Positions 36,783 to 49,710 are shown, numbered from the stretch's first letter. The stretch: DNA of 64,000 nucleotides from Erythrobacteraceae bacterium E2-1 Yellow Sea (GCA_014983025.1 JADCLP010000001.1:434001-498000); one strand, 5' to 3'. The notes: generated by a model not told the origin, from the sequence alone. Translations and numbers: made by a program.

Positions 36783-37538
36783 TTACTCCGCAATAGCAGC
36801 AGCTTCGGCTTCTGCCTCTGCTGCGCTGGCTCCGCCACGGCCAAGAAGGTCAACAACCTTCTTGCCGCGACGCTGGGCTACCGACTTCGGCGAAGTCTGA
36901 TTGGTCAGCGCGTCAAACGTGGCGCGGATCATGTTATAGGGGTTGGAAGTGCCGACCGATTTGGTCACCACGTCAGCAACGCCCAGGCTTTCGAATACGG
37001 CACGCATCGGACCACCGGCAATGATACCGGTACCCGGAGGAGCCGTACGCACGGTGACCTTGCCAGCGCCGAAACGGCCATTGCCGTCATGGTGCAGCGT
37101 GCGGCCATCCTTCAGCGGAACGCGGATCATCTTCTTGCGTGCAGCTGCAGTCGCCTTGGTAATCGCTTCCGGCACTTCGCGTGCCTTGCCATGGCCAAAG
37201 CCAACGCGGCCCGAACCGTCACCCACGACAACCAGTGCTGCAAAACCGAAGCGCTTACCGCCCTTCACTGTCTTGCTGACGCGGTTGATGTGAACCAGCT
37301 TTTCGATGATGCCATCATCTTCTTCTTCACGCTGGCGACGATCGTCACGACGGCCACGACCACGGCCTTCACCGCGTTCGCCACCACGCCCGCGGCCACG
37401 GCCACGGCGTTCCTGAACTTCGCCTTCAGCGCCCTGTGCAGCCGACTGGTTATCAGCAGCTTCAGAGGGGGTGTCGACAGCAGCAGCGGTTTCAGCCACT
37501 TCAGCCACGTTTTCGTTTTCGTTGTTATCAGCCATCAT
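36783..37538 (-). CDS. rpsE: Ribosomal protein S5 with long N-terminal extension
   Basis: 251 aa against about 166 in E. coli. The conserved part begins near [20 protein letters not shown] (about residue 72) and holds [17 protein letters not shown] and [21 protein letters not shown] core sequences. Ahead of it come an acidic stretch (residues 1-45) and an [20 protein letters not shown] segment that looks disordered and nucleic-acid binding. Ends in an Ala/Glu-rich tail. The first ATG overlaps the rplR stop; the second (37535) is equally possible. Confidence 0.96.
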   Translation of the reverse strand: MMADNNENENVAEVAETAAAVDTPSEAADNQSAAQGAEGEVQERRGRGRGRGGERGEGRGRGRRDDRRQREEEDDGIIEKLVHINRVSKTVKGGKRFGFAALVVVGDGSGRVGFGHGKAREVPEAITKATAAARKKMIRVPLKDGRTLHHDGNGRFGAGKVTVRTAPPGTGIIAGGPMRAVFESLGVADVVTKSVGTSNPYNMIRATFDALTNQTSPKSVAQRRGKKVVDLLGRGGASAAEAEAEAAAIAE

Positions 37539-37882
37539 CAGAACTCCAGCCCGCCTTCACGGGCGGCATCGGCCAGCGCCTTGACACGGCCATGGAACAG
37601 GAACCCGCCACGATCGAACACGACGGTGGTCACGCCGGCCTTCTTGGCAGCGGCTGCGATATCCTTGCCCACCTGCACGGCAGCATCGACATTGGCACCG
37701 GAGGATTTCGCACCCAGTGTGGAAGCAGCAGCAACCGTGCGGCCTTCCTTGTCATCGATGATCTGCGCGTAGATGTGGCGGCCCGTACGATGGACCGACA
37801 GACGCGGACGTTCACCAGCGCGGCTCTTGAGTGCGGTGCGCACCCGGCGGCGGCGGCGTTCAAAAAGAGAAAGCTTGGCCAT
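37538..37882 (-). CDS. rplR: Ribosomal protein L18
   Basis: 114 aa, full length. Basic start [17 protein letters not shown], then [18 protein letters not shown] and [21 protein letters not shown] at the end. Binds 5S rRNA. Its stop overlaps the rpsE start. Confidence 0.98.
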   Translation of the reverse strand: MAKLSLFERRRRRVRTALKSRAGERPRLSVHRTGRHIYAQIIDDKEGRTVAAASTLGAKSSGANVDAAVQVGKDIAAAAKKAGVTTVVFDRGGFLFHGRVKALADAAREGGLEF

Positions 37883-37883
37883 C

Positions 37884-38417
37884 TTACTTCTTCTTTCCTT
37901 CCTTGCGGAAGATATACTCGCCGCGGTACTTGATGCCCTTGCCCTTATAGGGTTCAGGCTTGCGCCAGCGGCGGATTTCTGCGGCGAACTGGCCCACGGC
38001 CTGCTTGTCGATCCCGCTGATTTCGACCGTGGTCTGATCAGGAGTCTTCACTTCCAGGCCTTCCGGAACAGCCAGGTCAACATCATGGCTGTAGCCCAGC
38101 TGCAGCTTCAGAGTTTTGCCCTGGGCATTGGCACGATAACCAACACCGGAAATTTCCAGCACTTTGGTGAAACCATCGGTCACACCTTCAACCAGGTTTG
38201 AAACCAGCGTGCGCTGCATGCCCCAATAGGAACGCGCCTGCTTGGTGTCATTGGCTGGTTTGACCGAGATTTCTTCGCCTTCGATCTTGTAATCGATCAG
38301 GTCCGACAGGCCCAACGAAAGGGTCCCCTTGGGTCCCTTCACGGTCAGCGTGCCGTCCGCGATATCGGCGGTTACCCCGCTGGGGATCGCCACCGGTTTT
38401 TTACCGATGCGGCTCAT
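37884..38417 (-). CDS. rplF: Ribosomal protein L6
   Basis: 177 aa. [15 protein letters not shown] at the start; [21 protein letters not shown] in the second repeat; [18 protein letters not shown] near the end. Standard two-domain L6. One base after the rplR start and one-base overlap with rpsH. Confidence 0.98.
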   Translation of the reverse strand: MSRIGKKPVAIPSGVTADIADGTLTVKGPKGTLSLGLSDLIDYKIEGEEISVKPANDTKQARSYWGMQRTLVSNLVEGVTDGFTKVLEISGVGYRANAQGKTLKLQLGYSHDVDLAVPEGLEVKTPDQTTVEISGIDKQAVGQFAAEIRRWRKPEPYKGKGIKYRGEYIFRKEGKKK

Positions 38418-38812
38418 CAGAATACCTCCGCCAGCACTTCGCCACCGACGTTTTCAGCGCGTGCTTCGGCATCCGACAGCACGCCCTTGGGCGTCGAGAC
38501 GATGGTGATGCCAAGACCATTGCGGATCGTCGGCAGTTCTTTCGAACCCGAATAGATCCGGCGGCCCGGCTTGGAGACGCGAGCGACATGCTTGATGGCA
38601 GGTTCGCCCTCGAAATACTTCAGTTCAATCCGCAGCGCCGGGTGCTTGCCGGTTGCATCTTCGCTATAGCCACGGATGTAGCCTTCACGCTGAAGCACTT
38701 CGAGCACGTTTGCACGCAGCTTGGAAGCGGGCGACAGGACAGAATCCTTCTTCGCGCGCTGGCCGTTGCGGATACGGGTGAGCATATCACCCAGGGGATC
38801 GGTCAAAGCCAT
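38417..38812 (-). CDS. rpsH: Ribosomal protein S8
   Basis: 131 aa. [18 protein letters not shown] start; [11 protein letters not shown] and [20 protein letters not shown] signatures. It binds 16S rRNA and in many bacteria represses the spc operon; no obvious S8-type site was identified here. Confidence 0.98.
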   Translation of the reverse strand: MALTDPLGDMLTRIRNGQRAKKDSVLSPASKLRANVLEVLQREGYIRGYSEDATGKHPALRIELKYFEGEPAIKHVARVSKPGRRIYSGSKELPTIRNGLGITIVSTPKGVLSDAEARAENVGGEVLAEVF

Positions 38813-38823
38813 ATTCTAGATCC

Positions 38824-39129
38824 TCACCAGCTCGACTTGGTCAGGCCCGGAATCAGGCCCTTGTTGCCGAGGTCGCGCAGCTCGATACGGTTGATGCCGA
38901 ACTTGCGGTAATAGCCGCGCGGGCGGCCGGTGGTGGCGCAACGGTTGCGAACCCGGGTCGGGTTGGCATTGCGCGGCAGTTCCGCCATCTTCAGACGTGC
39001 GATCAGACGCTCACCCTCATCGAGTGATTCATCATCCGCAATCGCCTTCAGCTTGGCGTACTTGTTTGCGTACTGCTGAACGAGCTTCTTGCGACGCTCA
39101 TTCTTGTTAATGGAACTCAGTTTCGCCAT
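38824..39129 (-). CDS. rpsN: Ribosomal protein S14, zinc-free type
   Basis: 101 aa, the long C-minus form. [20 protein letters not shown] at the front; [21 protein letters not shown] has only one Cys, so the CxxC zinc sites of the short form are absent. [13 protein letters not shown] end (IPGLTKSSW). Between rplE and rpsH. Confidence 0.98.
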   Translation of the reverse strand: MAKLSSINKNERRKKLVQQYANKYAKLKAIADDESLDEGERLIARLKMAELPRNANPTRVRNRCATTGRPRGYYRKFGINRIELRDLGNKGLIPGLTKSSW

Positions 39130-39155
39130 GGACTTAAGCTCTCCTGGTCAGCGGC

Positions 39156-39734
39156 TCACGCCGCCTCCTTTTCAGCTGATTGCTCAGCCGGGAACGGGAA
39201 ACCGAACAGCTTCAGCAGTTCGCGCGCTTCCTCGTCGGTTTTAGCGGTAGTGGTGACAATGATATCCATGCCACGCACCTTCTCGATCTTGTCGTAGCTG
39301 ATCTCCGGGAAGATGATCTGCTCCTTGATGCCCATGGCATAGTTGCCATTGCCATCGAACGACTTGGGGTTCAGGCCACGGAAGTCGCGAATACGCGGCA
39401 TCGCGATAGTCACCAGACGATCAAGAAACTCGAACATACGGTCACGGCGCAGGTTGACCTTGCAGCCGATCGGCATGCCGTCGCGCAGCTTGAACTGTGC
39501 GATCGATTTCTTGGCCTTGGTGATAACCGGCTTCTGGCCGGCGATCAGGGCCATTTCTTCTGCAGCAGTCTGGACCTTCTTCTTGTCCTGGCTTGCTTCG
39601 CCCACGCCCATGTTCAGCGTGATCTTTTCAAGCTTAGGGACTTCAAGGCGGTTCTTGTAACCGAACTTTTCGGTCATCGCCTTGACGATCTCGTCCTCAT
39701 ACTTCTGCTTCAGACGGGGGGTATAATCAGCCAT
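39156..39734 (-). CDS. rplE: Ribosomal protein L5
   Basis: 192 aa from the ATG at 39734 with GGGGAG upstream; the GTG five codons before is not needed. [16 protein letters not shown], then [21 protein letters not shown] and [14 protein letters not shown] are diagnostic. Binds 5S rRNA. Its start overlaps the rplX end by eight bases. Confidence 0.97.
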   Translation of the reverse strand: MADYTPRLKQKYEDEIVKAMTEKFGYKNRLEVPKLEKITLNMGVGEASQDKKKVQTAAEEMALIAGQKPVITKAKKSIAQFKLRDGMPIGCKVNLRRDRMFEFLDRLVTIAMPRIRDFRGLNPKSFDGNGNYAMGIKEQIIFPEISYDKIEKVRGMDIIVTTTAKTDEEARELLKLFGFPFPAEQSAEKEAA

Positions 39735-40047
39735 CGATGGTCTCCCCACTCTTTACAGCAACGCGCACCTTCTTGCCGTCCTTTTCTTCAATACGGACGC
39801 GGGTGGGCTTGCCATCCTTCGGATCAGCCACGGCTACCTTACTGATGTGCATCGGTGCTTCAAAGCGGTCGATGCCACCCTGCGGGTTGACCTGGCTGGG
39901 CTTGCGGTGACGGGTTGCAACATTGACGCCAGCGACCACGACCTTGCCTTCTTTCGGCATGACCTTGGACACGGTGCCGGTCTTGCCCTTGTCCTTGCCG
40001 GACAGGACAACGACGTTGTCACCCTTTTTGATCTTAGCAGCACCCAT
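39727..40047 (-). CDS. rplX: Ribosomal protein L24
   Basis: 106 aa from the ATG at 40047. The KOW motif is [20 protein letters not shown] at the N-terminus, followed by [11 protein letters not shown] and [15 protein letters not shown]. An assembly initiator of the large subunit. Confidence 0.97.
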   Translation of the reverse strand: MGAAKIKKGDNVVVLSGKDKGKTGTVSKVMPKEGKVVVAGVNVATRHRKPSQVNPQGGIDRFEAPMHISKVAVADPKDGKPTRVRIEEKDGKKVRVAVKSGETIDG

Positions 40048-40048
40048 C

Positions 40049-40417
40049 TTAGAGCACCTCCGGAGCAAGGCTGATGATCTTCATGAAGCCACGGCCGCGC
40101 AGTTCGCGCACCACCGGGCCAAAGATACGGGTGCCGATCGGCTCCTCGTTCTTATTGACCAGTACAGCAGCATTGCTGTCAAAACGGATCACGCTGCCAT
40201 CGGGACGGCGAACGTCCTTCTTGGTGCGAACGATCACCGCACGGTGAACGTCGCCCTTTTTAACCTTGGCGCGTGGCTGGGCTTCCTTCACGGAAACCAC
40301 GATCACATCACCGACCGACGCGGTACGACGCTTAGAGCCACCCAGTACTTTGATGCACTGGACGCGCTTTGCGCCGCTGTTGTCCGCGACGTCGAGATTG
40401 GATTGCATCTGGATCAT
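40049..40417 (-). CDS. rplN: Ribosomal protein L14
   Basis: 122 aa, exactly the usual length. [19 protein letters not shown] start and [18 protein letters not shown] end. Two bases upstream of rplX. Confidence 0.98.
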   Translation of the reverse strand: MIQMQSNLDVADNSGAKRVQCIKVLGGSKRRTASVGDVIVVSVKEAQPRAKVKKGDVHRAVIVRTKKDVRRPDGSVIRFDSNAAVLVNKNEEPIGTRIFGPVVRELRGRGFMKIISLAPEVL

Positions 40418-40491
40418 TGATCCGGTTCCTTCTCATTGGCTTGCCGAGACACCCAAAAACGACTGGGGCCCGGCAGTTCCTAACGTCTAAA

Positions 40492-40782
40492 TCAGTTACC
40501 TGCGGCTTCGACTTCCAGATCGGCTTCCACCGCCTGGGTGCCACCTGCCGTGACCCGGTCCTTAACAGCCCAGGTCTTGGTCTTCGAAATCGGCTTTGTT
40601 TCCTCAATGCGGACAACATCACCGATGGTGTATTCATTGTTCTCGTCGTGAGCGTGATACTTCTTCGAACGACGGATGATCTTCCCGTACAGCGGGTGCT
40701 TCACCTTACGTTCGACCTTCACGGTCACAGTCTTGTCGGTCTTGTCGGAGGTGACAGTGCCGATCAGGATACGCTTGGGCAT
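40492..40782 (-). CDS. rpsQ: Ribosomal protein S17
   Basis: 96 aa, a little longer than the typical 84-90 because of an acidic, Ala-rich tail ([12 protein letters not shown]). Core motifs: [27 protein letters not shown] (cut as [12 protein letters not shown] and [12 protein letters not shown]), and [19 protein letters not shown]. Confidence 0.97.
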   Translation of the reverse strand: MPKRILIGTVTSDKTDKTVTVKVERKVKHPLYGKIIRRSKKYHAHDENNEYTIGDVVRIEETKPISKTKTWAVKDRVTAGGTQAVEADLEVEAAGN

Positions 40783-40793
40783 GTCGGTGCTCC

Positions 40794-41003
40794 TCAGGCC
40801 TTGGCGGCGGCAGTTGCCGCACGCTCGTTCTGCAGCGTCTTGATCTTGGCGATCGTGCGACGCACTTCCTTAACCCGCGCAGGGGCTTCCAACTGGTTGG
40901 TGGCAGCCTGGAAACGCAGGTTGAACTGTTCGCGCTTCAGCTCGACCAGATCAGCAGCAAGCTGATCGTCGCTCTTGGCGCGCAGATCTTCGGTCTTGCT
41001 CAT
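40794..41003 (-). CDS. rpmC: Ribosomal protein L29
   Basis: 69 aa. [21 protein letters not shown] is the family signature (first 20 quoted: [20 protein letters not shown]). Its start overlaps the rplP stop. Sits at the exit tunnel. Confidence 0.96.
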   Translation of the reverse strand: MSKTEDLRAKSDDQLAADLVELKREQFNLRFQAATNQLEAPARVKEVRRTIAKIKTLQNERAATAAAKA

Positions 41004-41437
41004 TATTCGCCTCCCAGGTGCGAGGTGTCGCCCAGACGGGCCACGACCTTGGTCTTGATCGGCAGCTTCATGGCCGCACGGCTGAAGGCTTCAGCGGCCA
41101 GTGGGCCAGCAACACCATCCAGTTCGAACAGGATGCGGCCCGGCTTTACGCGAGCTGCCCAATATTCGATCGAACCCTTGCCCTTACCCTGACGGACTTC
41201 GGCAGGCTTCTTCGAAACCGGTACATCGGGGAACACGCGGATCCACAGGCGCCCCTGGCGCTTGATGTGACGCGTGATCGCACGACGCGCAGCTTCGATC
41301 TGGCGTGCGGTGATCCGTTCGGGTTCCAGGGCCTTGAGGCCATAGGAACCGAAGTTCAGCGTGGTGCCGCCCTTGGCATTGCCATGGATCTTGCCCTTGA
41401 ACGCCTTGCGGTATTTGGTTTTCTTAGGTTGCAGCAT
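41003..41437 (-). CDS. rplP: Ribosomal protein L16
   Basis: 144 aa. [16 protein letters not shown] start, [20 protein letters not shown], and a conserved [17 protein letters not shown] loop that reaches the peptidyl-transferase region. Standard place before rpmC. Confidence 0.98.
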   Translation of the reverse strand: MLQPKKTKYRKAFKGKIHGNAKGGTTLNFGSYGLKALEPERITARQIEAARRAITRHIKRQGRLWIRVFPDVPVSKKPAEVRQGKGKGSIEYWAARVKPGRILFELDGVAGPLAAEAFSRAAMKLPIKTKVVARLGDTSHLGGE

Positions 41438-41452
41438 TGCTCTTACCCTGCC

Positions 41453-42148
41453 TTAACGAGCCGGCCGGACGCCGGACGTCTGGGCTTCCATCATCAAACG
41501 GTCTTGCGCGGTCGGATCATGAGCGAGGATTTCGCCCTTGAAGATCCACACCTTGATGCCGATGATGCCATAGGCGGTCAGCGCCTCAGCTTCGGCATAG
41601 TCGACATTGGCACGCAGCGTGTGCAGCGGCACACGACCTTCACGATACCATTCGACGCGCGCGATTTCTGCACCACCCAGGCGGCCGCCACAGGTGATCT
41701 TGATGCCTTCCGCACCCAGACGCAGCGCCGATTGAACGGCACGCTTCATGGCACGACGGAAAGCGACACGGCGGATCAGCTGGTCAGCCACGCCCTGCGC
41801 AACAAGCTTGGCATCGATTTCCGGCTTGCGGATTTCAACGATGTTCAGCTTCACTTCGCTGTCGGTCATGGTCGACAGCTTGGTGCGCAGCTTTTCAATG
41901 TCTGCGCCCTTCTTGCCGATGATGACGCCGGGACGCGCTGCATAGATCGAAACGCGGCACAGCTTGGCCGGACGTTCGATCACCACCTTCGAAATGGCAG
42001 CCTGTGGCACCGTTTCGAGGATGAACTTGCGGATCTCGATGTCTTCCTTGAGCAGCTTGGCATAGTCACGCCCTTCGGCGTACCAGCGGCTGTCCCAGGT
42101 ACGGTTGATCTGCAGGCGCAGACCGATCGGATTGCTCTTCTGACCCAT
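41453..42148 (-). CDS. rpsC: Ribosomal protein S3
   Basis: 231 aa. [20 protein letters not shown] start, the KH domain with [15 protein letters not shown] (helicase-like GKKG), and the C-terminal [20 protein letters not shown]. Located at the mRNA entry channel. Confidence 0.98.
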   Translation of the reverse strand: MGQKSNPIGLRLQINRTWDSRWYAEGRDYAKLLKEDIEIRKFILETVPQAAISKVVIERPAKLCRVSIYAARPGVIIGKKGADIEKLRTKLSTMTDSEVKLNIVEIRKPEIDAKLVAQGVADQLIRRVAFRRAMKRAVQSALRLGAEGIKITCGGRLGGAEIARVEWYREGRVPLHTLRANVDYAEAEALTAYGIIGIKVWIFKGEILAHDPTAQDRLMMEAQTSGVRPAR

Positions 42149-42149
42149 C

Positions 42150-42527
42150 TTACGCCTCTTCCTGCTCGCGCACCACGATCCGCAGCCGGCTGAACGGCTT
42201 CAGGATGCGGGTGGACTTGCCACGGCCACGGGTGTGGAACCGCTTCATGGTGATCGATTTGCCAACCGAAGCTTCCGCAACGACCAGCGCATCAACGTCC
42301 AGATTGTGGTTGTTTTCCGCATTGGCGATCGCCGAAGCGAGCACCTTGCTGGCGTCTCTCGCCATCGCCTTCTTGCTGAAGGAGAGGATGTTCATGGCCT
42401 CTTCGGCCTTCTTGCCGCGGATCAGCTCTGCCACGAGGTTCAGCTTTTGCGCCGAACCACGGATGGTGGTGCCGACGGCCAGCGCCTCGTTATCGCCTAC
42501 GCGACGGGGTGCTTTTGCCTTGCCCAT
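42150..42527 (-). CDS. rplV: Ribosomal protein L22
   Basis: 125 aa. [20 protein letters not shown], then the tunnel loop and [17 protein letters not shown]. The terminal stop overlaps nothing; one base separates it from rpsC. Its start overlaps the rpsS stop. Confidence 0.98.
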   Translation of the reverse strand: MGKAKAPRRVGDNEALAVGTTIRGSAQKLNLVAELIRGKKAEEAMNILSFSKKAMARDASKVLASAIANAENNHNLDVDALVVAEASVGKSITMKRFHTRGRGKSTRILKPFSRLRIVVREQEEA

Positions 42528-42802
42528 TAGCGCTTGCCCTTCTTGTCGGCAGCGTGGCCGGGGAAGTTACGCGTCGGAGCGAACTCACCAAGCTTGTGAC
42601 CGACCATTTCTTCCGAAACGGAAACCGGGATGAACTTCTGCCCGTTGTAGACGTTGAACGTCAGACCAACGAACTGCGGAAGGATGGTGCTACGGCGCGA
42701 CCAGGTCTTGATCGGCTTGTTAGCATTGCTGTCCTGCGCGTCCTCCGCCTTCTTCAGAAGGCTGAGCTCGACGAACGGACCTTTCCATACGGAACGTGCC
42801 AT
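42527..42802 (-). CDS. rpsS: Ribosomal protein S19
   Basis: 91 aa. [40 protein letters not shown] and [20 protein letters not shown] are diagnostic. In the head of the small subunit with S13. Confidence 0.98.
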   Translation of the reverse strand: MARSVWKGPFVELSLLKKAEDAQDSNANKPIKTWSRRSTILPQFVGLTFNVYNGQKFIPVSVSEEMVGHKLGEFAPTRNFPGHAADKKGKR

Positions 42803-42808
42803 GTTGTC

Positions 42809-43645
42809 TTACCTCTTCTTCTTGGCGTGACGCGAACGGATGATCATCTTGTCCGTCTGCTTGTTGTTGCGGGTGCGCGCGCCCTTGGTCGGCTTGCCCC
42901 ACGGGGTCACCGGATGGCGGCCACCGCTGGTACGGCCTTCACCACCACCATGGGGGTGATCGACCGGGTTCTTCGCAACACCACGTGTCAGCGGCTTCAC
43001 ACCCATCCAGCGCTTGCGGCCAGCCTTGGCGAAGTTCTGGTTCTGGTTGTCGGGGTTCGACACCGCGCCAACCGTGCCCATGCAATCGCTGCGCAGGTAA
43101 CGCTGCTCGCCCGAGTTCAGGCGGGCAATCACCATGCCGCGGTCACGACCAACGATCTGGACATAAGTGCCTGCAGAACGGGCAATCTGCCCGCCCTTGC
43201 CCGGCTTCATCTCCACATTGTGGCAGATGGTGCCGACCGGCATCTGACCCAGAAGCATGGCATTGCCAGGCTTGGTGTCGGTACGCTCACCAGCCACCAC
43301 CGTATCACCAACAGCCAGGCGCTGCGGGCAGATGATGTAGGCCAGTTCACCATCTTCGTACTTCAGCAGTGCGATGAAGGCAGTGCGGTTGGGGTCATAT
43401 TCGATCCGTTCGACGGTCGCGGGAACATCCCACTTGCGACGCTTGAAATCGATAAAGCGGTACTTCTGCTTGTGACCACCGGCCATACCACGCGAAGTGA
43501 CGTGACCCTTGTTGTTACGGCCACCCGTCTTGCGCTTGCCTTCCGTGAGCGACTTGACCGGCTTGCCTTTGTACAGGCCGGACTTGTCGACGAGGATGAG
43601 GCCGCGGCGTGCGGGGCTCGTCGGATTGTAGTTCTTGAGTGCCAT
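42809..43645 (-). CDS. rplB: Ribosomal protein L2
   Basis: 278 aa. [20 protein letters not shown] start; the conserved [20 protein letters not shown] near the end with the peptidyl-transferase-linked His region ([12 protein letters not shown]). Full length. Confidence 0.98.
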   Translation of the reverse strand: MALKNYNPTSPARRGLILVDKSGLYKGKPVKSLTEGKRKTGGRNNKGHVTSRGMAGGHKQKYRFIDFKRRKWDVPATVERIEYDPNRTAFIALLKYEDGELAYIICPQRLAVGDTVVAGERTDTKPGNAMLLGQMPVGTICHNVEMKPGKGGQIARSAGTYVQIVGRDRGMVIARLNSGEQRYLRSDCMGTVGAVSNPDNQNQNFAKAGRKRWMGVKPLTRGVAKNPVDHPHGGGEGRTSGGRHPVTPWGKPTKGARTRNNKQTDKMIIRSRHAKKKR

Positions 43646-43656
43646 AGTTCCTGCCC

Positions 43657-43965
43657 TCAGATCCCGCTGGTGACGTCGATCGAGTCACCCTCTGCCAGGG
43701 TAACGACCGCTTTTTTCATGTCGGTGCGCTTGTAGGGCTTGCCCTTCCAGCGCTTGGTCTTGCCCTTGGCGACCAGCGTGTTCACGCCGGTTACCTTGAC
43801 ATCGAACAGAGCTTCGACTGCTTCCTTGATCTGCGGCTTGGTGGCATCATTCGCCACTTTGAAAACCACAGCGTTGTTTTCGGAAGCCAGGGTCGACTTT
43901 TCCGTAATGTGCGGAGCAAGAATGACGTCGTAGTGACGCGCGTCGATTTCTTTTGCCTTAGCCAT
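43657..43965 (-). CDS. rplW: Ribosomal protein L23
   Basis: 102 aa from the ATG at 43965 ([15 protein letters not shown]). [20 protein letters not shown] and [20 protein letters not shown] are L23 motifs. Docking site for SRP and trigger factor. Overlaps rplD by eight bases. Confidence 0.97.
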   Translation of the reverse strand: MAKAKEIDARHYDVILAPHITEKSTLASENNAVVFKVANDATKPQIKEAVEALFDVKVTGVNTLVAKGKTKRWKGKPYKRTDMKKAVVTLAEGDSIDVTSGI

Positions 43966-44581
43966 TGAAACGCGCCTCCAGCTTTTCGACAGCATCCTTG
44001 GTCAGGACCAGCGTGTCGTGGTTGAGGATGTCGTAGACATTGGCGCCCATGGCGGGGAGGACGTTGACACCCTTGAGGTTGCCAGCTGCCTTCTTGAAAC
44101 CGTCATTCACGGTTTCGCCGTCGATCACCAGAACCTTGCCAGCAAAGCCAGCCTTGTCGAAGTGACCTTTCAGCGCCTTGGTTTTGGCATCCTTGAGCTC
44201 AAGGCTGTCAACGACGATCAGGCCGTCTTTCGCCTTGCTCGACAGGGCCATCTTCAGGCCGAGAGCACGGATCTTCTTGTTCAGCGACTGGTTGAAGTCA
44301 CGCTTGCGTGCACCGTGGGCCTTACCACCACCGATAAAGATCGGGGCAGCACGGTCACCGTGACGAGCCGTACCGCCGCCCTTTTGGCGACCGAACTTCT
44401 TGCCGGTGCGTGCAACGTCGGAACGTTCACGGGTCGGACGTGCAGTGCCGCGGCGGTTTTCAAGCTGCCATGTCACAACGCGGTGCAGGATGTCAGCGCG
44501 CGGCTCAACACCAAACACGGCATCGTTGAGCTCGATATCGCCCGACGCCTTGCCGTCGATTTTCTGGACCTTCACCTTCAC
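43958..44581 (-). CDS. rplD: Ribosomal protein L4
   Basis: 207 aa. [20 protein letters not shown] and [20 protein letters not shown] are family motifs. In E. coli, L4 represses its own S10 operon through the leader; a leader hairpin is present here upstream of rpsJ. Confidence 0.98.
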   Translation of the reverse strand: MKVKVQKIDGKASGDIELNDAVFGVEPRADILHRVVTWQLENRRGTARPTRERSDVARTGKKFGRQKGGGTARHGDRAAPIFIGGGKAHGARKRDFNQSLNKKIRALGLKMALSSKAKDGLIVVDSLELKDAKTKALKGHFDKAGFAGKVLVIDGETVNDGFKKAAGNLKGVNVLPAMGANVYDILNHDTLVLTKDAVEKLEARFNG

Positions 44582-44584
44582 GGA

Positions 44585-45391
44585 TCAGCCCTCCTTGCCT
44601 TCGTCGCCTTCGGCTGCGGGAGCCTCAGCGGTGTTGTTTTCTTCGATGGCGGCGTCTGCTGCTTCAGCCTGATCGGCCAGCTTGGGCTCTTCAGCTTCAG
44701 GCTTGGGAGCATTCTTGCTGATCACGGCACCGGGGAACGGCACACCTTCAGGAAGCGGCAGTTTCACAGCGTCGCGAACCAGCAGCCAGCCATTCTTCGA
44801 ACCCGGGACTGAACCCTTGACGAACAACAGGCCACGATCGGCATCTGTGCGGACGATTTCCAGGTTCTGCTGTGTACGCTGGCGGTCACCCATGTGGCCG
44901 GCCATCTTCTTGTTCTTGAAGACGCGGCCCGGATCCTGGCGGTTGCCCGTCGAACCATGCGAACGGTGGCTAAGCGACACACCGTGCGTGGCACGCAGAC
45001 CACCGAAGCCCCAACGCTTCATGGCACCAGCAAAACCCTTACCCTGGGTGTGGCCAGTGATGTCGACCTTCTGGCCGGCAACGAAGTGGTCAGCACTGAT
45101 GGTCGAACCAACGGGAACAAGCCCATCTTCGCTTTCGACACGGAATTCAGCGACCTTCTTCTTCAGGCCAACTTCAGCCTTGGCGAATGCTTCGCGCTGC
45201 GGCTTGTTAACATTCTTCTGCTTGGCCTCACCTGCACCCAGCTGAACTGCGAAATAACCATCGCGGTCCGCCGTACGGTGCAAGACGACCTGGCAATCTT
45301 CAAGCGAAAGAACGGTCACGGGAACGTGACGTCCATCCTCCTGAAACAGGCGGGTCATTCCCACCTTCTTTGCGATCACGCCAGTGCGCAT
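44585..45391 (-). CDS. rplC: Ribosomal protein L3 with acidic C-terminal extension
   Basis: 268 aa from the ATG at 45391 ([16 protein letters not shown]), preceded by AGGAG at 8 bases. Core motifs [20 protein letters not shown] and [20 protein letters not shown] are intact. After about residue 218 comes a tail rich in Ala/Glu ([17 protein letters not shown]), so the protein is some 50-60 residues longer than E. coli L3 (209 aa). Confidence 0.97.
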   Translation of the reverse strand: MRTGVIAKKVGMTRLFQEDGRHVPVTVLSLEDCQVVLHRTADRDGYFAVQLGAGEAKQKNVNKPQREAFAKAEVGLKKKVAEFRVESEDGLVPVGSTISADHFVAGQKVDITGHTQGKGFAGAMKRWGFGGLRATHGVSLSHRSHGSTGNRQDPGRVFKNKKMAGHMGDRQRTQQNLEIVRTDADRGLLFVKGSVPGSKNGWLLVRDAVKLPLPEGVPFPGAVISKNAPKPEAEEPKLADQAEAADAAIEENNTAEAPAAEGDEGKEG

Positions 45392-45557
45392 CGTCATAAC
45401 TCCTAACACAGAGGCATACGAGGCCCATCCCCGCATGCTTGCCAGCCCTAATTGTAGTGCATCGCCCCGTCCGGGCTGAACGCCCACCATGCCAAAAGGC
45501 CGGGCGGGCTAGACGGGGGACGCAGCCCGGATCAGATCCGGCGGTATCCCTATGTCT

Positions 45558-45600
45558 TGCCGATCCTGCTGGATCGGCGGGGCCATATGGAGCCCCGAAA
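45558..45600 (-). promoter_or_regulatory. Paired hairpins in the rpsJ-rplC intercistronic leader
   Basis: The rpsJ-rplC gap is 259 bp, unusually long for this operon, and has no gene. CCGATCC (45560-45566) pairs with GGATCGG (45571-45577) around TGCT. Directly next to it GGGGC (45579-45583) pairs with GCCCC (45592-45596). No T run follows on the minus strand, so these are structural rather than terminators. An autoregulatory binding site is possible. Confidence 0.45.
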
Positions 45601-45650
45601 CTTTCCTGATTGTTTAAAGTCCTATCAGGAGGACCATAAGATCAAACAGC

Positions 45651-45962
45651 TTAAGCCAGTTTGATTTCGACGTTTACGCCAGCAGCCAGATCGAGCTTCA
45701 TCAGCGCATCAACGGTCTGGGCGTTGGGCTGCACGATGTCGAGCAACCGCTTGTAAGTGCGCACCTCGAACTGCTCGCGCGACTTCTTGTCGATATGCGG
45801 GCCGCGGTTCACGGTGAACTTCTCAATACGCGTAGGCATGGGAATGGGGCCACGAATAAGCGCGCCAGTGCGACGAGCAGTATCTGCGATTTCACCAGTT
45901 GCCTGGTCCAGAACGCGGTGATCGAACGCCTTGAGGCGAATGCGGATATTCTGAGCTTCCAT
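45651..45962 (-). CDS. rpsJ: Ribosomal protein S10 / NusE
   Basis: 103 aa. [40 protein letters not shown] and [18 protein letters not shown] are diagnostic. It also acts as NusE in antitermination. First gene of the S10 block, with its own promoter and leader upstream. Confidence 0.98.
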   Translation of the reverse strand: MEAQNIRIRLKAFDHRVLDQATGEIADTARRTGALIRGPIPMPTRIEKFTVNRGPHIDKKSREQFEVRTYKRLLDIVQPNAQTVDALMKLDLAAGVNVEIKLA

Positions 45963-46002
45963 TACCTATACCGATGCGAAAGAGCCAAGCGAGCTGTTAA
46001 AC

Positions 46003-46052
46003 CCGCAAAAAAGAAAGGCCCACCCAACCTGTGCCGGTTTCCCGGATTGGGC
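46003..46052 (-). terminator. Terminator/attenuator hairpin in the rpsJ leader
   Basis: On the minus strand CCCAA pairs with TTGGG, enclosing CCGG-GAAA-CCGG (46045-46034); after TGGGCC comes TTTCTTTTTT (46017-46008). It ends about 41 bp before rpsJ and lies after the candidate promoter at 46118-46146. It is therefore better placed to attenuate the S10 operon than to end tuf. Confidence 0.6.
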
Positions 46053-46117
46053 GACCTTCCCTGAATTCTTTTTGGACCCGAACCTGCCTGAAAGACGAAT
46101 CCGCGCCAGAGGCCGCG

Positions 46118-46146
46118 CATATACGGGGGAGGCCCCCGTCTGGCAA
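46118..46146 (-). promoter_or_regulatory. Candidate promoter of the S10 operon
   Basis: On the minus strand TTGCCA (46146-46141), 17 bases, TATATG (46123-46118). The spacer contains GGGGGCCTCCCCC. Transcription would start near 46111, giving a leader of about 150 nt before rpsJ. Confidence 0.6.
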
Positions 46147-46179
46147 CCCCTGAAATCAGGGATTTTTTACTGCCAGCTG

Positions 46180-46224
46180 CAACCCAAAAATCTGGGGCCC
46201 GCCCCCATCGAAGAGACAGGCCCC
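46180..46224 (-). terminator. Terminator of tuf
   Basis: On the minus strand GGGGCC (46224-46219) pairs with GGCCCC (46199-46194), then AGATTTTTGGG. It lies 26 bp after the tuf stop. Confidence 0.7.
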
Positions 46225-46249
46225 AAACTGATCATCGCTTAAAGCGAAA

Positions 46250-47440
46250 TTACTTCGTGATCGAGCTCACAACGCCCGAACCAACGGTGCGGCCACCTTC
46301 GCGGATAGCGAAACGCAGACCTTCGTCCATGGCGATCGGAGCGATCAGCTTGACCGAGATGGTCACGTTGTCGCCAGGCATCACCATTTCGGTGCCTTCA
46401 GGCAGGATCACTTCGCCGGTCACGTCAGTGGTGCGGAAGTAGAACTGCGGACGATAGTTGGCGAAGAACGGCGTGTGACGGCCACCTTCGTCTTTCGACA
46501 GCACGTAAACTTCGGCGCTGAATTCGGTGTGCGGGCTGACCGAGCCGGGCTTGCACAGCACCTGGCCACGTTCCACATCTTCACGGCCGATGCCACGGAT
46601 CAGGGCGCCGATGTTGTCGCCAGCTTCACCACGGTCCAGCAGCTTGCGGAACATTTCCACACCGGTGACAGTGGTCTTCTGCGTGTCGCGGATACCAACG
46701 ATTTCAACTTCGTCACCCACGTTCACAACGCCGGTTTCAACACGGCCGGTCACAACCGTACCACGACCAGAGATCGAGAAGACGTCTTCGATCGGCATCA
46801 GGAATGCCTTGTCAACCGGACGGTCAGGCTGCGGGATGTGTTCGTCAACAGCTTCCATCAGGGCAATGATAGAGTTCTTGCCGATTTCGTCATCACGGCC
46901 TTCCAGAGCAGCCAGAGCAGAACCCTTGATGATCGGAATGTTGTCGCCGTCGAAGTCATACGAGCTCAGCAGTTCGCGAACTTCCAGTTCAACCAGTTCG
47001 AGGATTTCTTCGTCGTCGACCTGGTCAACCTTGTTCATGTACACGACCAGAGCAGGCACACCAACCTGGCGAGCCAGCAGGATGTGCTCGCGGGTCTGCG
47101 GCATTGGGCCGTCAGCAGCGTTCACAACCAGGATGGCACCGTCCATCTGCGCAGCACCGGTGATCATGTTCTTCACATAGTCAGCGTGGCCGGGGCAGTC
47201 GACGTGGGCATAGTGACGTGCAGCGGTTTCATATTCAACGTGAGCCGTCGAAATGGTGATGCCGCGTTCACGCTCTTCAGGAGCCTTGTCGATGTTTGCG
47301 AAGTCAACAGCCGAACCACCATAGGTTTCAGCCATTACCTTCGTGATAGCAGCAGTCAGCGTGGTCTTGCCGTGGTCAACGTGACCGATGGTGCCGATGT
47401 TGCAGTGCGGCTTGTTCCGCTCAAATTTTTCCTTAGCCAT
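46250..47440 (-). CDS. tuf: Elongation factor Tu
   Basis: 396 aa. GTPase motifs GHVDHGKTT (19-27), [17 protein letters not shown]-terminal [11 protein letters not shown] end. Delivers aminoacyl-tRNA to the ribosome. Last gene of the str operon. Sphingomonads often have one or two tuf copies; only this one is in the window. Confidence 0.99.
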   Translation of the reverse strand: MAKEKFERNKPHCNIGTIGHVDHGKTTLTAAITKVMAETYGGSAVDFANIDKAPEERERGITISTAHVEYETAARHYAHVDCPGHADYVKNMITGAAQMDGAILVVNAADGPMPQTREHILLARQVGVPALVVYMNKVDQVDDEEILELVELEVRELLSSYDFDGDNIPIIKGSALAALEGRDDEIGKNSIIALMEAVDEHIPQPDRPVDKAFLMPIEDVFSISGRGTVVTGRVETGVVNVGDEVEIVGIRDTQKTTVTGVEMFRKLLDRGEAGDNIGALIRGIGREDVERGQVLCKPGSVSPHTEFSAEVYVLSKDEGGRHTPFFANYRPQFYFRTTDVTGEVILPEGTEMVMPGDNVTISVKLIAPIAMDEGLRFAIREGGRTVGSGVVSSITK

Positions 47441-47487
47441 TTCTCAAAAAACCTCTGAGTTAAAAATTGAATCCCTGCGGGAGGTTA

Positions 47488-47515
47488 GGCGGCACCCGCT
47501 GAATCAGGCGCCGCC
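47488..47515 (-). promoter_or_regulatory. Hairpin in the fusA-tuf spacer
   Basis: GGCGGC (47488-47493) pairs with GCCGCC (47510-47515) around 16 bases. There is no T run next to it on the minus strand. It may set tuf mRNA ends or be a processing site. Confidence 0.35.
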
Positions 47516-47534
47516 CCTAGACTGTGTCGCCTGC

Positions 47535-49667
<2,133 letters not shown>

Positions 49668-49710
49668 GATAAGTATCTCCGTAAGGGGTTAGGCGGTCGA
49701 AACCGGCCGA

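Noticed and set aside
46147..46168. Terminator-like CCCCTGAAATCAGGG followed by a T run on the plus strand
   Set aside because: No plus-strand gene precedes it; it lies between the tuf terminator and the S10 promoter and has no matching T run on the minus strand.
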